A stretch of 64,000 bases of DNA from Flaccisagitta enflata (lineage: Eukaryota > Chaetognatha > Sagittoidea > Aphragmophora). This document shows, in pieces, positions 24,815 to 37,685 of this stretch (within the stretch, counting starts at the first letter, position 1; each line of letters begins with the position of its first letter). Made by a program: the position numbers and the translations under genes. The notes beneath the pieces are model-generated. The model had not been told where the DNA came from and searched no databases. It saw only the letters and a program-made list of their open reading frames with translations. The stretch spans positions 88,722,001 to 88,786,000 of the forward strand of contig OZ231127.1 in NCBI GenBank assembly GCA_965153355.1. The letters run 5' to 3'.

Positions 24815-24940
24815 CTTTGTGAACTACTTCTGTACTCCACTTCGGCACTTCGTCTGAGAAAAAATAACTTTGTAGGAAGACAGGAAAAAGACAAGAAGGA
24901 ACGATGGACACACTGAAAAATATGCAGGAAATTAGGACGA

Positions 24941-24944
<4 letters not shown>

Positions 24945-25031
<87 letters not shown>

Positions 25032-25038
25032 GTGAGTC

Positions 25039-25093
<55 letters not shown>

Positions 25094-25117
25094 AAGACAG
25101 AGAGACAGAAAGAAAGT

Positions 25118-25170
<53 letters not shown>
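24945..25170. repeat. (GA)n then (GACA)n microsatellites
   Basis: About 85 bp GA, then about 125 bp of imperfect GACA. Confidence 0.95.
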
Positions 25171-26520
<1,350 letters not shown>

Positions 26521-26582
26521 GAAAGAGAGAACGACAGAAAGATAGAAAGACAGAGAAACAGAGACAGAGAGAGCGACATCTC

Positions 26583-27642
26583 GGGTGCACTCAATAGTCA
26601 ACAAAATGAGCAATAAGCAAAACTCAGCCATACTTTGACAGTCTATAAAATCTTGCTGAATTGGAATAATGGCTTGATTTTTTGTCTCATGCAAGCTAAA
26701 GGGTTGATGAGTGATAAAACATATTCAATTGACAGATGAATATCCCCAAAATGCAAAAAAATTACTGAAAAAGAGACTATATACGCGATTTTGATGTAAA
26801 TTTGGACCACTACCCCCATACAGCAACATTGGGCTATCCTACATATGAGGCAAAACTAATTGCTCCCATCATTCTAGTTTTGACCAATTAGATACTTGTA
26901 ACCATATGACAAGCAATCAAGCAGTTCTCACTAGCCCAAAGTCTGCAATTTTGCCTTGATCAACCTTTGGCCACTTTATCCATACATTTCTGAGATACTC
27001 CTAATAGTTACATTTACCCCTGGTTCCCCTCTTCCACTTGCTCCAACCACTCAAATTTTGGGCTGAAATTGCTCTTTTGGTTCTTGAGAAACCAAATGAT
27101 GAGCTGAGTTGGCTAGGCGGCGAGGCGCTCTAAAAGTTGCCGCAGTTGACCATATCGAGACATAAGGCTAAATTTCTGTTGTCTTCAGCTTTATTAGAGG
27201 ACAAATAAAATTTAAAAACTTGAAATCAATCAAAATATGAGTTCTAGAAGGGTCAAATGGATGATTTAAGGTAAAATATCAAAAGATTAGGGTTGATTTA
27301 ACCATTTTCACTATTTAATAGTCGAATAAAACCCAATTTTTAGCCTCGTTTAGGAGACAAAAATCCCCCAAAATCCAAAAAATCCTTGCTTCTTTAAAAG
27401 CTATTTAGGGACAAACAGCTTACTAAAAAGTCTCGAAAATGTCTAAAACCATCTAAAAGATCATGATTCTACACTTATGAACCAAAAAATCTAGCAAATA
27501 TTCATTTTTTGATATCCTAATACTGGGCAGTTTCCTTATAAGGGTGCACTCAATAGTCCCGCAATATGGCGGCGAGGTGCTCTAAAAGTTGCCGCAGTTG
27601 ACCATATCGAGACATAAGGCTAAATTTCTGTTGTCTTCAGCT
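26583..27642. repeat. Two nested direct-repeat pairs
   Basis: GGGTGCACTCAATAGTC occurs at about 26583 and 27543. A segment of about 78 bp beginning GCGGCGAGGCGCTCTAAAAG and ending TGTTGTCTTCAGCTT occurs at about 27116-27191 and 27566-27642. The approximately 900 bp between has no recognisable ORF. It looks like rearranged copies of an unrecognised element. Confidence 0.65.
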
Positions 27643-28071
27643 TCTCACATTTCCACATAGAAAGAGATTAGAGACAAACAATGACAGTCTGAGATATGAC
27701 AGACAAAGATAGACAGAAAGATATACAAACAAGGGGGGAGAGAGACAGGGGGAAAAGAGAACAAAAAGGAAAAAAAAAAAGAAAAAAAAAAAAAAGGATA
27801 CGGAGAAAGCAAGGAAAGAGAAAGGAACGAGAAAGAAAGCTATCATATGAAGGAACAACAAAAGAGAGACAGAAAAAAGAAAAGAAAAATGAAAGAAGGC
27901 AGAGGGAAAGGATTGAAATTTGCTATAGAGTGTCGTAAGCGGAACGAATGTTAAGCTGAAGCATCGAGCTGAAATGATTTGCGGCCTGCCGCGTTGATCA
28001 TATGTTTTCAGCTCCTTTATGGCTCAGATTTTTGAGGGTTTTTTTTTTATGCCGCCCTTCGCTGCGCCACC

Positions 28072-28540
28072 AATGGCGCTGCCGTCGAGGCTGTCTGCGG
28101 CGACATGGCGCTGCCGTCGAGGCTGTCAGCGGCGACAAGGCGCTGCCGTCGAGGCTGTCTGCGGCGACACGGCGCTGCCGTCGAGGCTGTATGCGGCGAC
28201 ACGGCACTGCCATCAAAGCTGTCAGCGGCGACACGGCGCTGCCATCAAGGCTGTCAGCGGTGACGCAATGCTGCCATCAAGGCTGTCTGCGGCGACACGG
28301 CGCTGCCATCAAGGCTGTCAGCGGTGACACGGCGCTGCCATCAAGGCTGTCAGCGGTGATGCAATGCTGCCGTCGAGGCTGTCAGCGGCGACACGGCGCT
28401 GCCATCAAGGCTGTCAGCGGCGACACGGCGCTGCCATCAAGGCTGTCAGCGGCGACACGGCGCTGCCGTCGAGGCTGTCTGCGGCGACACGGCGCTGCCA
28501 TCAAGGCTGTCAGCGGTGACGCAATGCTGCCTATGGCTGC
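28072..28540. repeat. 32-bp minisatellite, about 15 copies
   Basis: Unit close to GCGCTGCCGTCGAGGCTGTC plus AGCGGCGACACG, with two main variants (GTCGAGG and ATCAAGG) in mixed order. Since 32 is not a multiple of 3, an open frame cycles through all three phases every 96 bp. The frame from 28002 stays open across the whole array (186 codons), but start context, neighbours and composition do not support a gene. Confidence 0.85.
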
Positions 28541-28559
28541 AAAAGTCACTATTCAGATG

Positions 28560-29098
28560 TGAAAAAAAAAATGACGGAGGAGATGGAGAAGATGATGATG
28601 AAGGAATTAGGAAAAGAAGGAACGGAAGGAGAAAAAGAAAAAGAAAAAGAAAAAAAAAGGAAGAAGAAGAAGAAAAAGAAAAAGAAAAAGAAGAAGAAGA
28701 AGAAGAAGAAGAAGAAGAAGAAGAAGAAGAAGAAGAAGAAGAAGAAGACGAAGAAGAAGAAGAAGAAGAAGACGACGAAGAAGAAGAAGAAGAAAAAGAA
28801 AAAGAAAAAGAAGGAGAAAATGAAAATGAAAAAGACAAAGACAAAGACAAAGACAAAGACAAAGAAAAAGAAAAAGAAAAAGAAAAAGAAAAAGAAAAAG
28901 AAAAAGAAAAAGAAGGAGGAAATGAAAATGAAAATGAAAATGAAAATGAAAATGAAAATGAAAAAGAAAAAGAAAAAGAAAAAGAAAAAGAAAAAGAAAA
29001 AGAAAAAGAAATAGAAAATGAAAAAGAAGTAGCAGAAGCAGAAGCAGAAAAAGAAGAAAAAGAAGAAGAAAAAGGACAAAAGAATGAGAATGATGACT
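28560..29098. repeat. GAA/GAAAAA-type purine repeat
   Basis: About 540 bp of GAAGAAG, GAAAAA, GACAAA and GAAAAT short repeats. Lys/Glu-rich and Phe-rich frames are artefacts. Confidence 0.9.
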
Positions 29099-29110
29099 AA
29101 AAGTACTGAG

Positions 29111-29304
29111 AACAAGGCCGGATACACGGCTACCGAAGTCGCGTGCGGGTGGGCAGGGGCCATATTTGAGGTCACCAGACCATTTGGAGCAGTAAGGTCG
29201 AAAAAATAAAATCATAGAAAAAAGTAAAGTGTGACCAACCAACCAACCGACCGACCAACTGACCGACGGACAAAGCGGGTTGTAGAGTCGCGTGCACGCG
29301 ACTA
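29111..29304 (+). mobile_element. HINE-like element, GTCGCG subfamily, full copy
   Basis: AACAAGGCCGGATACACGGC, AGTCGCGTGCGGGTGGGCAG, an ACCAACCAACCGACC tract, AAAGCGGGTTGTAG and the hairpin AGTCGCGTGCACGCGACT followed by AAAAA. One of the cleanest complete copies, 194 bp. Confidence 0.9.
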
Positions 29305-30045
29305 AAAACTGAAAAAGATGAAACAGTGTGGTACAAGAAAACCGTAAGAAAAACGCGGCGGGGTCGCCTCTTTTTTTTTCCCCTTTTGTTTTTGCCATGA
29401 ATGGCCGACTGCAGAGTTTTTGAAGCCCCGCGAGAGCGCGCCATACATCATGAGTGAGCGCGTCTGCATGTTCACTTGTTTAACAAATCACTTCACACCT
29501 TCGCAATTCGACGAACAGATGGCAACTCCTCACCGCCAACAAAAGGGCAAAAACGAGCTCAAAGAGCGTAAGAATGGCGGGAGAAAAGAAAGAAATTAGA
29601 TAAAGAAATTAGATAAATTAAGAAGGAGAAGAAAAAGAAAATAGAAATAGAAAAAAAAAAGAAAGAGAAAGAAAAAGAAAAAGACAAAGAAGAAGCCTCG
29701 AGGCTGGGATATGGGCCTCAAGCCCCTCCCTTGTGAAAGCGTGAGAGGGGGGGGGGCGCAAGAAAAGAAGGAGAAGAAAAAATTTTCCCTTCATGTGAAA
29801 GCTTCGGTCATTGGCCTCTCCGGGGCCGGTGCCCAAAAGAGGAAAAAGAGGGAAAAGAAGAAGAAAAAGAAACAAAGGACTAAGAAAGGAAGAAGAGAAA
29901 AGAAGAAAAGAAAAGTGAGGCTGAAAATATCAAATGAGTGAAATAGAAAAGGGAAAAATGTGGAAGATGGAAGCAAGATGTTTGGAGATGCGGAAAAAGA
30001 AAGAAACTATTGGAGGAGGGAAAAAGAGAAAGAAAGAAAGAAAAA

Positions 30046-30101
<56 letters not shown>

Positions 30102-30265
30102 ATGAAAGAAAGAAAAAAAGAAAAAAAGAAAAAGAGAGAAAAAAAGAAAAAAACAAAAAAAGAAAAAAAGAAAAAAAGAAAAAAAGAAAAAAATAAAAAA
30201 AGAAAAAAAGAAAAAAAGAAAGAAAAAAAGAAAAAAAAAGAAAGAAAGAAAGAAAAAAACCAAAC
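29305..30265. repeat. A/G-rich region with (GAAA)n
   Basis: Unique DNA to about 29600, then purine-rich sequence. From 30017 to 30260 it is nearly pure GAAA/GAAAAA. No gene is supportable. Confidence 0.8.
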
Positions 30266-30519
30266 AGACACAACCAGCTCAAGAAAAACAGGACATTAAA
30301 AAGAAGGGAAACATGGAATAAAGAAAGAGGAAAAAAGATATAAGAGAGATGTTGAAAGTGAGGAATAGTAATGAGGATTGAGGAGGATGAGCAAATGGGA
30401 GATATTCTGTAAAGAGAATCTTTTTTTTTTTTGCTGTGGGTAAAAAATGCGAGCAGCGTCAGTAATCTTTTTGGGTACGCCCATTGGTCTGTTTGAGACG
30501 TCAAGATGTACCTTCGACT

Positions 30520-30661
30520 AACCCTGTCGCCATCGCGTGCGGATGGGCAGGGGCTGTATTTGAGGTCACTAAAGCATTTTGTGAGGAGCAGTGAGGCCAA
30601 TGACCGCATCAACACGAAAAAAAGTGACGGAACTATAGACAGACGGATAAAGCGCGACTAA
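30520..30661 (+). mobile_element. HINE-like element, degenerate
   Basis: ATCGCGTGCGGATGGGCAGG and TTTGAGGTCACTAAAGCATT match the family 5' region. The GACAGACGGATAAAGCGCGACTAAAA end has lost most of the terminal hairpin. Confidence 0.65.
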
Positions 30662-30820
30662 AAACCACGCCAATGGTAATGGAAAAGTGTATGGAATAAT
30701 CAGGGTTGTTGTAGTCAAGTTTTTTCATCGTCTAGATCATTGTCTCTAAATCGTCAAATTGTCCTTTTATCTATTCATCCTTTTCGTGTGTCTTCATCTC
30801 ACAGCTATAAACAGTTGATG

Positions 30821-31370
30821 TACAGTAGATCTCGTCTAGACTTGAGATAACGGGGGCAAGGATAATGGGAAGAGAAATAAAGCAATGGGACTGATATTTA
30901 GAATATAAACTAATAAAACAATGATTTATTCCCCATGATAGTCGGTTGCTATGGAAACACATTTCCATGTATTCTCGCTAAGATATTAATATTTTGAGAA
31001 ATTTTTTTAGGGAACATTGGTTAACTTTCCCACAGTATGTTCTGTAAGAATATCGCTCGTTTGGCCGTTGCTAGGGAGCGTATCCATGTGTGACAGCCCA
31101 TAGCAACCGCTAAACGAGCGACATTCTTACAGAACATACTGTGGGAAAGTTGTAGCAAATTTAATTTTGAAAAATGTTCCCTCAAAAAATTTCTCAAAAT
31201 ATTGATATTTTAGCGAAAATACATGGAAATGTGTTTCCATGGCAACCAGTTATCATGGGTAATAAAGCATCCTTTCATTAGTTTATATTTCAAATATCAC
31301 TCCCCTGGCTTTATTTATTTTTCTGCAATGCTTGCCCCCGTTATCTCAAGTCTAGACGAGATCTACTGTA
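30821..31370. mobile_element. Palindromic MITE, Tc1/mariner-like ends
   Basis: TACAGTAGATCTCGTCTAGA at the left is exactly inverted at the right (TCTAGACGAGATCTACTGTA). Imperfect inversion extends through almost the whole 550 bp, including TTCCCACAGTATGTTCTGTA about 230 bp in. TA flanks and a CAGT terminus are typical of Tc1/mariner non-autonomous elements. Transcription through it would give a near-full-length hairpin RNA. Confidence 0.85.
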
Positions 31371-32034
31371 CCACATTTGCGGTGTCCTTTTTTTAGAATT
31401 GTTTGGAAGATTTTTTTTCACGACGTTTGACTCCTTCCCCCTTCCCCTCCGAAATTAACAATTCTGAATCAGAATAAAATCGTACTGTAATTCTTTGCCA
31501 GACATTTATTTAGCAGCTATGATACATGGATTTGAATCATCGGTTCATGTACTTTAAATCAATCGTTTGAACTGTACCCTCTTATCTCACCTTTCATTTT
31601 TTCCCTCCAACAAACTTCTCTCTAATCCTGTCCTTCTTCATTTCCTTCAACCCCGACACTACTTCCTTCTTCACTTCCTCCGTACCTCATCTACACACAC
31701 CCGTTCCCCCTTTTCATCTCCCTCCCTCCCTTTCCAAAAAAACACTTTAAATCTTTTCTGTCTTCCTCCTTTACCCCCTCCAACGCACATTTTTTCCTTT
31801 CCCTCACCCCTTACCCCCACTTACTTTTACCCCCCCAACCCACACCCCGGCACACTTTCCATCTTCCTTCTCTTCCTCTTCACCTCGTCTACGCACACCC
31901 GTTCCCCCATTTCATCTTCCTCCCACCCCCCTCCAACGCACATTCTTTCCTTTTCCTCACCCCCAACCCCACTCTCTTCTTCAAAACACAACATCCAATC
32001 TTTCCCCAAACGACGTTTGGCTCACAAACACCAG

Positions 32035-32165
32035 GTGAAGGTGTTGAGAAGTTATTCGCTGGTCGAGGTCTCAACGACCGGCGATGGCATCAAGTCATGA
32101 TCAGAAGAAACGAACAAGAAACTGTCCTACAAGTGGATGACGATATCAAGAGTGTGCCCTCAAAG
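32035..32165 (+). CDS. NRXN: Exon 3: LNS1 domain, middle
   Basis: Phase 1 start, phase 0 end at TCAAAG before a perfect GTAAGT. With exon 2 it reads NLGEGVEKLFAGRGLNDRRW, then HQVMIRRNEQETVLQVDDDI. The (G)xxLNDxxWHxVxIxR...L.VDD series is the hallmark of neurexin LNS domains (compare GRELHDGHWHKV in the fly protein). The last 69 bp of this exon are repeated 87 bp downstream. Confidence 0.9.
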
Positions 32166-32183
32166 GTAAGTTATAGTGATGTC

Positions 32184-32252
32184 ATGATCAGAAGAAACGA
32201 ACAAGAAACTGTCCTACAGGCGGACGACGATATTAAAAGTGTCCTCTCAAAG
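32184..32252 (+). pseudogene. In-frame partial duplicate of exon 3
   Basis: An ATG-starting copy of the 3' half of exon 3 (32097-32165), offset by exactly 87 bp (29 codons). Seven of about 67 bases differ, five of them silent (changes V to A and P to L only). It lacks a GT donor (AAAGGATTTT) and a pyrimidine-rich acceptor. Reading through the first donor stays open in frame over both copies until TGA at 32286. It may be an intronic relic or part of a retained-intron isoform. Confidence 0.7.
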
Positions 32253-33383
32253 GATTTTCAGCTTCTTTCTACGCGATTAGCTCTGTGATCAGATCAGGCC
32301 CCTGCGAACAGCATCGCGCGAGTCGCTTTGATTGCGTTTGAGACTCGACAGATGTGTTTCACTTCCTGTCTCGTCAGCTCGCCTGTTCAGCACGTTGCGG
32401 AAAATCATTCCGATCCTGAAATGATTTTGATTCCAAAGTAAAGAAATGCCGCAATCAATGCCATCAGCATCTTAGGATTAAAATATGAACGTAATTACTT
32501 CGGCAACAGTGGAAAACTTTCTCGGGATAAACCTTTTTAACGCGCTCCAAAGATTGTCGCATCAGTTATGGTCAAGAATTAGATATTCTTTAAGCATATT
32601 TATTGCTCAATGAATGCTCTCATTATTAAAGTTGCCTCACTACGATATGCAAATTAGTATTTTGAATTGACCTAATTTTTCTTCAGCTTTTAACCATGCC
32701 AAAATAAAAAATGGCACACTCATCTTTACATGCAAATTTAATCGCTCTCTTTGAATTAAACTATAGAAAATCAGTGAGCGTTAGAAAGATATTCAAAAGT
32801 TCTTTAAAACTAGACCAAGCAGAATATTGTGACTTTTTTTGTTTAAAAATGACAATTAAATGAAGTTGATTACTCTGATTTTGCCAAAGTAGATCATTCA
32901 ATCATCAAAATTTTCCTCCTTTTTCTATGTATCAATGAATATACTAAAGCAAATCAAAAAAAATCTATGAGGAAAAAAAAATTTAGAAAATTTTCTTCAA
33001 AATGGCGCCAAGCAGAAATTTTTAACTTGATTCGTTTAGAAGTTATGATTAAATGAAAATGAAAGGTACAGTTCAAAGTGACATGTGAAAACACTCTTTC
33101 TGGCAGTAAGCAAAATTGACCTTTTTTCTTCATATCATTGTAATTTCTAAAGTTTTAGAGCTACAACATTCTGAGACAACTCAAATGATAGATTTTTTGA
33201 AGCTCTTTAAAATGCTCACTGATTTTTCTTACTAAGAATCTTAGTTTCACTTCTTATGAATGAACCGAGAGGCCTGAAAAAGATGTGCCATTTTTTTTTG
33301 GCATAGTTATCGCACAAAAGCGCGTCAATCAAAGATCGTATCAGCATTTTGCAATTTTCCAATTAAACCTTATTTTGTTTCAG
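32253..33383 (+). other. Intron 3 remainder; no other feature
   Basis: AT-rich unique sequence. Acceptor TTTTGTTTCAG at 33383. I see no repeat family or exon here. Confidence 0.5.
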
Positions 33384-33505
33384 GGAATTGATTTCAATTT
33401 CGGGGACATCGATTCGAATAATTACGTTTTCTTTGGCGGTTTGCCTTCGGAATATATGAGAAATCTCGCCTCTTTGGCCTTGCCATCGGTCATGTTCGAA
33501 CACCG
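33384..33505 (+). CDS. NRXN: Exon 4: LNS1 domain, third part
   Basis: Phase 0 start, phase 2 end (CACCG before GTTAGT). Translates GIDFNFGDIDSNNYVFFGGL followed by PSEYMRNLASLALPSVMFEH. The (V/Y)xFGGLP...LALPSVMFE motif is the conserved late strand of neurexin LNS1 (fly: VGGMP...LALPSVIFEPRF). The split arginine codon is completed by exon 5. Confidence 0.92.
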
Positions 33506-33655
33506 GTTAGTTGAATGAATGAATGAATGAATGAATTGACTGACTACTTTACAGTATTTGGCATAGGTTATATTTGAACACCGGTGAGTTAACAGTGTTT
33601 GGCCATAAAAAAGCAATGACAAATTACAAATCAACGAGTCATTGATAATGACAAA

Positions 33656-33846
33656 TGACGGACCAACCGACATCGCTGATTACAGGATCGCGTATTCACG
33701 ATTAAAACAAAAACAAGGTTATATACACGGTGAGGTCACTGAAGAAAAAACAAAAAAAGTAAAAGAGGGACGGACTGACAGATAGACCGACGGATGGATG
33801 GACGAACAGACAAAGCGGGGTGTAGAGTCGCGTAGCACGCGACTAA
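33656..33846 (+). mobile_element. HINE-like element plus a second 3' end
   Basis: 33712-33846 is AACAAGGTTATATACACGG, TGAGGTCACTGAAG, a GACCGACGGATGG tract, and GTGTAGAGTCGCGTAGCACGCGACT in two stem halves. Just upstream (33656-33705) GACCAACCGACATCG and GATCGCGTATTCACGATT form another degraded 3' end. It lies in intron 4, 150 bp after the exon 4 donor. Confidence 0.75.
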
Positions 33847-33895
33847 ATATCGAACCACCAATATCAAGTGTCACATGATCATTGATCAATAGTAA

Positions 33896-34155
33896 GGGCG
33901 TGTTTCTAGTGAAGACGAAAAACGCGTTTGTACCCGTGAAACGCGATAACAGCGTGAACACATATTCAAGGATTTAAACTGTCCCACGAGGGAGTGAGAG
34001 ATGTGAGTGAGCGAGCCCGTGAACTGAGTGAGCGAGCGAAGCGAGCGAAGCGCTGCAGAGCGAGGGAGCAGAGTGAGCGGTGCAAGCAAACGAACGTAGC
34101 TAGCGACCGAGTGGCCCTTTCAAAACGCGATCGTCTTTGGCTAGAAACGCCCCCT
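33896..34155 (+). mobile_element. Family D MITE, best copy
   Basis: Left end GGGCGTGTTTCTAGTGAAGA, right end (reverse strand) GGGGGCGTTTCTAGCCAAAG; both continue into ACGCG(TTT). Flanking TAA on both sides fits a 3-bp TAA duplication (PIF/Harbinger-like, inference). The interior is GAGCGAGCGAAGCGAGCG-rich. It sits 129 bp before exon 5. Confidence 0.8.
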
Positions 34156-34284
34156 AAGCGTATATTTGCTGTGTCTCGACGCAAGCCCGAAAACCACGCT
34201 AATCATGGGCATATAAGAAGTGGCCATTTTGTATACACTTCATGTTTTGATAACCTGAACCCGATTTTTGTCTCCGATTTTCAG

Positions 34285-34363
34285 ATTCAAAGGTCAAATC
34301 CGAAACGTTATGTATTCGAATTGTTCTTGCCCCATGCGCACCGCCACGTTTCTCAATTTCAAG
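34285..34363 (+). CDS. NRXN: Exon 5: end of LNS1
   Basis: Acceptor GATTTTCAG, donor AAG before GTATGT; phase 2 to 0. Reads (R)FKGQIRNVMYSNCSCPMRT then ATFLNFK. The RFxGxIRNxxY motif ends LNS1 in neurexins (fly RFRGAIRNLVYAD). The CSC pair may bond with the exon 2 cysteine. It completes an LNS domain of about 170 residues, the expected size. Confidence 0.92.
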
Positions 34364-34681
34364 GTATGTAAATAACGTATACATCGATGAAGGATTGTTT
34401 GAATGGAATTGAAGCATGTTTGTGTGCATTCTAATGAGAGGTTGTACTGTGTTTGTATTTGTGTTACTGAGATGACGTCTCACTATTCTTCAATCACGGT
34501 CATTCCGCACGTTACACGAGCAGCAAGAAGCCTATACATTCTTTATTTAATGCAGTCCGTTCTAATAATACAAGCTCATCCGTAATTGCATTTTTTTTCT
34601 GGTAAAAGGCGAGCAATTAAACCTATACCGTGTCCTCGACCTTGTTTACAAATGAAGATGGTACAGATTAAACTATAATCT

Positions 34682-34718
34682 ACCAATAAAGGCGGCTCTC
34701 GCCGACTGGAAAAAAGTC
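34682..34718 (+). repeat. Dispersed double-hairpin motif, copy 1
   Basis: AATAAAGGCGGCTCTCGCC then GACTGGAAAAAAGTC. Two small stems (GGCG/CGCC and GACT/AGTC) follow AATAAA. Related copies occur at 49651 and 57901. Confidence 0.6.
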
Positions 34719-34849
34719 GTAAGTGGGAGTCTTTTTTTTCAGTGCATGTTCTTCTGTGTGCATCTCGTTATGTCTGGTTGATTGCCTGCCTGTTTTTGTC
34801 ATTCAATCTGTCTCTCTGTATCTCTTTCTTGGTCTTCCTTTGTCTTTGA

Positions 34850-34863
34850 GTGTGTGTGCGTGT

Positions 34864-34959
<96 letters not shown>

Positions 34960-35035
34960 CTCTCTCTCTCTCTGTTTATCTCTATGTGTGTGTGGGGGGA
35001 GTGTCTCTCTGTCTCTCTTCCTCTTCTCTTTCTCT
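34850..35035. repeat. (GT)n-(CT)n microsatellite
   Basis: About 45 bp of GT followed by about 60 bp of CT and imperfect CT to 35035. Confidence 0.95.
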
Positions 35036-35051
35036 TTTATATTAACTTAAT

Positions 35052-35478
35052 CTGATGTCCTGTAGGACACAGGAGTGAATTTCCAGATGTCCGTACGTCC
35101 GTACCGTCCGTACGTCCGTACGCCCCCGGCCAAGCTCAAATTTCTATTGAATAATATGGGAAATTGACAAAATACAAGCTTCCTCATTGAATAACATAGA
35201 AAATTTACAAAAGTGAAATTGCATGATTCCTATTGAATAACATAGAAAATTAATAAAATAGAGAGAATTTTAACCTTTGAACATAATAATTGATCGAAAT
35301 TGAAAAATGCAAAATTCCTATTGAATAACATGGACATCTGGGAACATGGATCGCCTGAAATTCACCCTCCCACCTACAGGACACGCCCTTTGGGGCCGCC
35401 GCCCTGCTCACCCACTCTTCAGCTAATCACCCCAAGCAGGGCATCGGGTACTGCTGACCATGTGATCCTTGGATGACT
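35052..35478 (+). mobile_element. Minisatellite-core element (family C), copy 4
   Basis: GATGTCCTGTAGGACACAGG, a GTACGTCCGTACC tract, about four repeats of ATTCCTATTGAATAACATGG-type sequence, CTACAGGACACGCCC, TTTGGGGCCGCCGCCC and CATCGGGTACTGCTGACCATG. Ends match other copies while the core is a different repeat. Confidence 0.8.
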
Positions 35479-35489
35479 TGTTCTTCTCT

Positions 35490-35872
35490 CTCTCTCATCT
35501 CTCTCATGCAGAGTAGAATGCGAAAGCTAGCGTCATAAAAGTTGGGGTCAATTTGTGTAACATCTTGACTTTTTCTACCTTGTTACATAAAGCCGAGAGA
35601 TAGGATAAATAAAAAATATCAAATTTTTCGAAAATGCGAAAAAATAAAAAAGATTCAAAAATTCATGGCGCCAAAACTAATGATCGTAGAGAATTCTGGT
35701 TGGCGCCATTTGAAAGAGAAAAATTAGCTTTTTCTTAGCTGTGAATATCAAAAAATGTATCATCCCAGCCCCAAAACGGCTCAACTTCCTAAAATTGTCT
35801 CAAACCGAAAATGGAAAACTTTATTTCTCCCCTACGTTTCAAAAAGTCGAATTACGTAATTCGACTTTTTTC
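35490..35872 (+). repeat. Dispersed repeat family E, copy 1
   Basis: Aligns along its length with 50818-51146: shared GTTGGGGTCAATTTG/GTTGGAGTCAATTTG, TTCTGGTTGG(C/T)GCCATTTGA, TTTCTCCCCTACGTTTCAAA and GACTTTTTTCCAATAA. The tail is palindromic (AAGTCGAATTACGTAATTCG). It resembles a MITE or SINE of unknown class. Confidence 0.75.
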
Positions 35873-36130
35873 CAATAAAAGTAGATAAAGCAGATCAAGC
35901 TACGATTTTCAAAATAGATATAAGGTAGTGATTGGAAATTGGTATTCATCTATGAAATGAAATAAGATAAAAAAAAGATTACAAAAGAAATAAATGGCGG
36001 AGAAAGAAACTGCAATGTGCATCCACTGGAGACATCTGGCGCGTAGATATGAGTGTCAAAGCGCGACAGATTATGTGATAAAGTTCCCTCCAAGGAATTT
36101 GTCTTTTGGCTGGCATCGCATTTAATCTCC

Positions 36131-37112
<982 letters not shown>

Positions 37113-37190
37113 GGTTGGAGAGGAAGATGGGAAGTTGGAGAAAAGGGGCAGGGGAGCGAGTGGGGGGATAGGTAATCATGTGGAGTAGGT

Positions 37191-37534
37191 CTGTCAGAGT
37201 TCCCAGAAAAACCTAATTTGTTCTTTGCCTGGCAAAAATATTTTTCTTTAGCGAAAATGCTTTCCAATGAACCATTGCGCGATTTTCAAATTAATCAGGA
37301 ACCATCTTTAGGGTGACTTTGATGTTTCCATCTAGATTTTTATGAGAGAGACAAAACTTGTCCGACAGAAAAACAGATTCCAATGAGAATTCAATGCAAA
37401 ATTCAACATCACCCTAAAGATGGTTTCCGATCGTTTTGAAAGTCGCGTAATGGTTCATTAGAAAGCATATTTGCAAAAGATAATATTTTTTACCAGGTGA
37501 ATTACAATTTTGGCTCTCCTAGGCACTCTGTCAG
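37191..37534. mobile_element. Palindromic MITE, about 340 bp
   Basis: CTGTCAGAGT at the left is inverted as ACTCTGTCAG at the right. Inner pairs include GAACCATCTTTAGGGTGA with TCACCCTAAAGATGGTTTC and AATGAACCATTGCGCGA with GCGTAATGGTTCATT. No ORF. Confidence 0.8.
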
Positions 37535-37685
37535 GCGTAATTTGGAGGGAAAGTGGAAAGAGAAAAGCCGAAGGGAGTAAGAAGGAGGAAAGGAAATAGG
37601 ATATGATTAAAAAGAAGGGGAAAAAACCGATTAGATGTGGGTCAAGAAAGAGGGGGGGGGGGGGCGATGGAGTGGGATACTGTTA

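Noticed and set aside
28002-28562. 186-codon frame as a repetitive secreted or toxin-like protein
   Set aside because: It is explained by a 32-bp minisatellite lacking stops; no signal peptide or conserved start.
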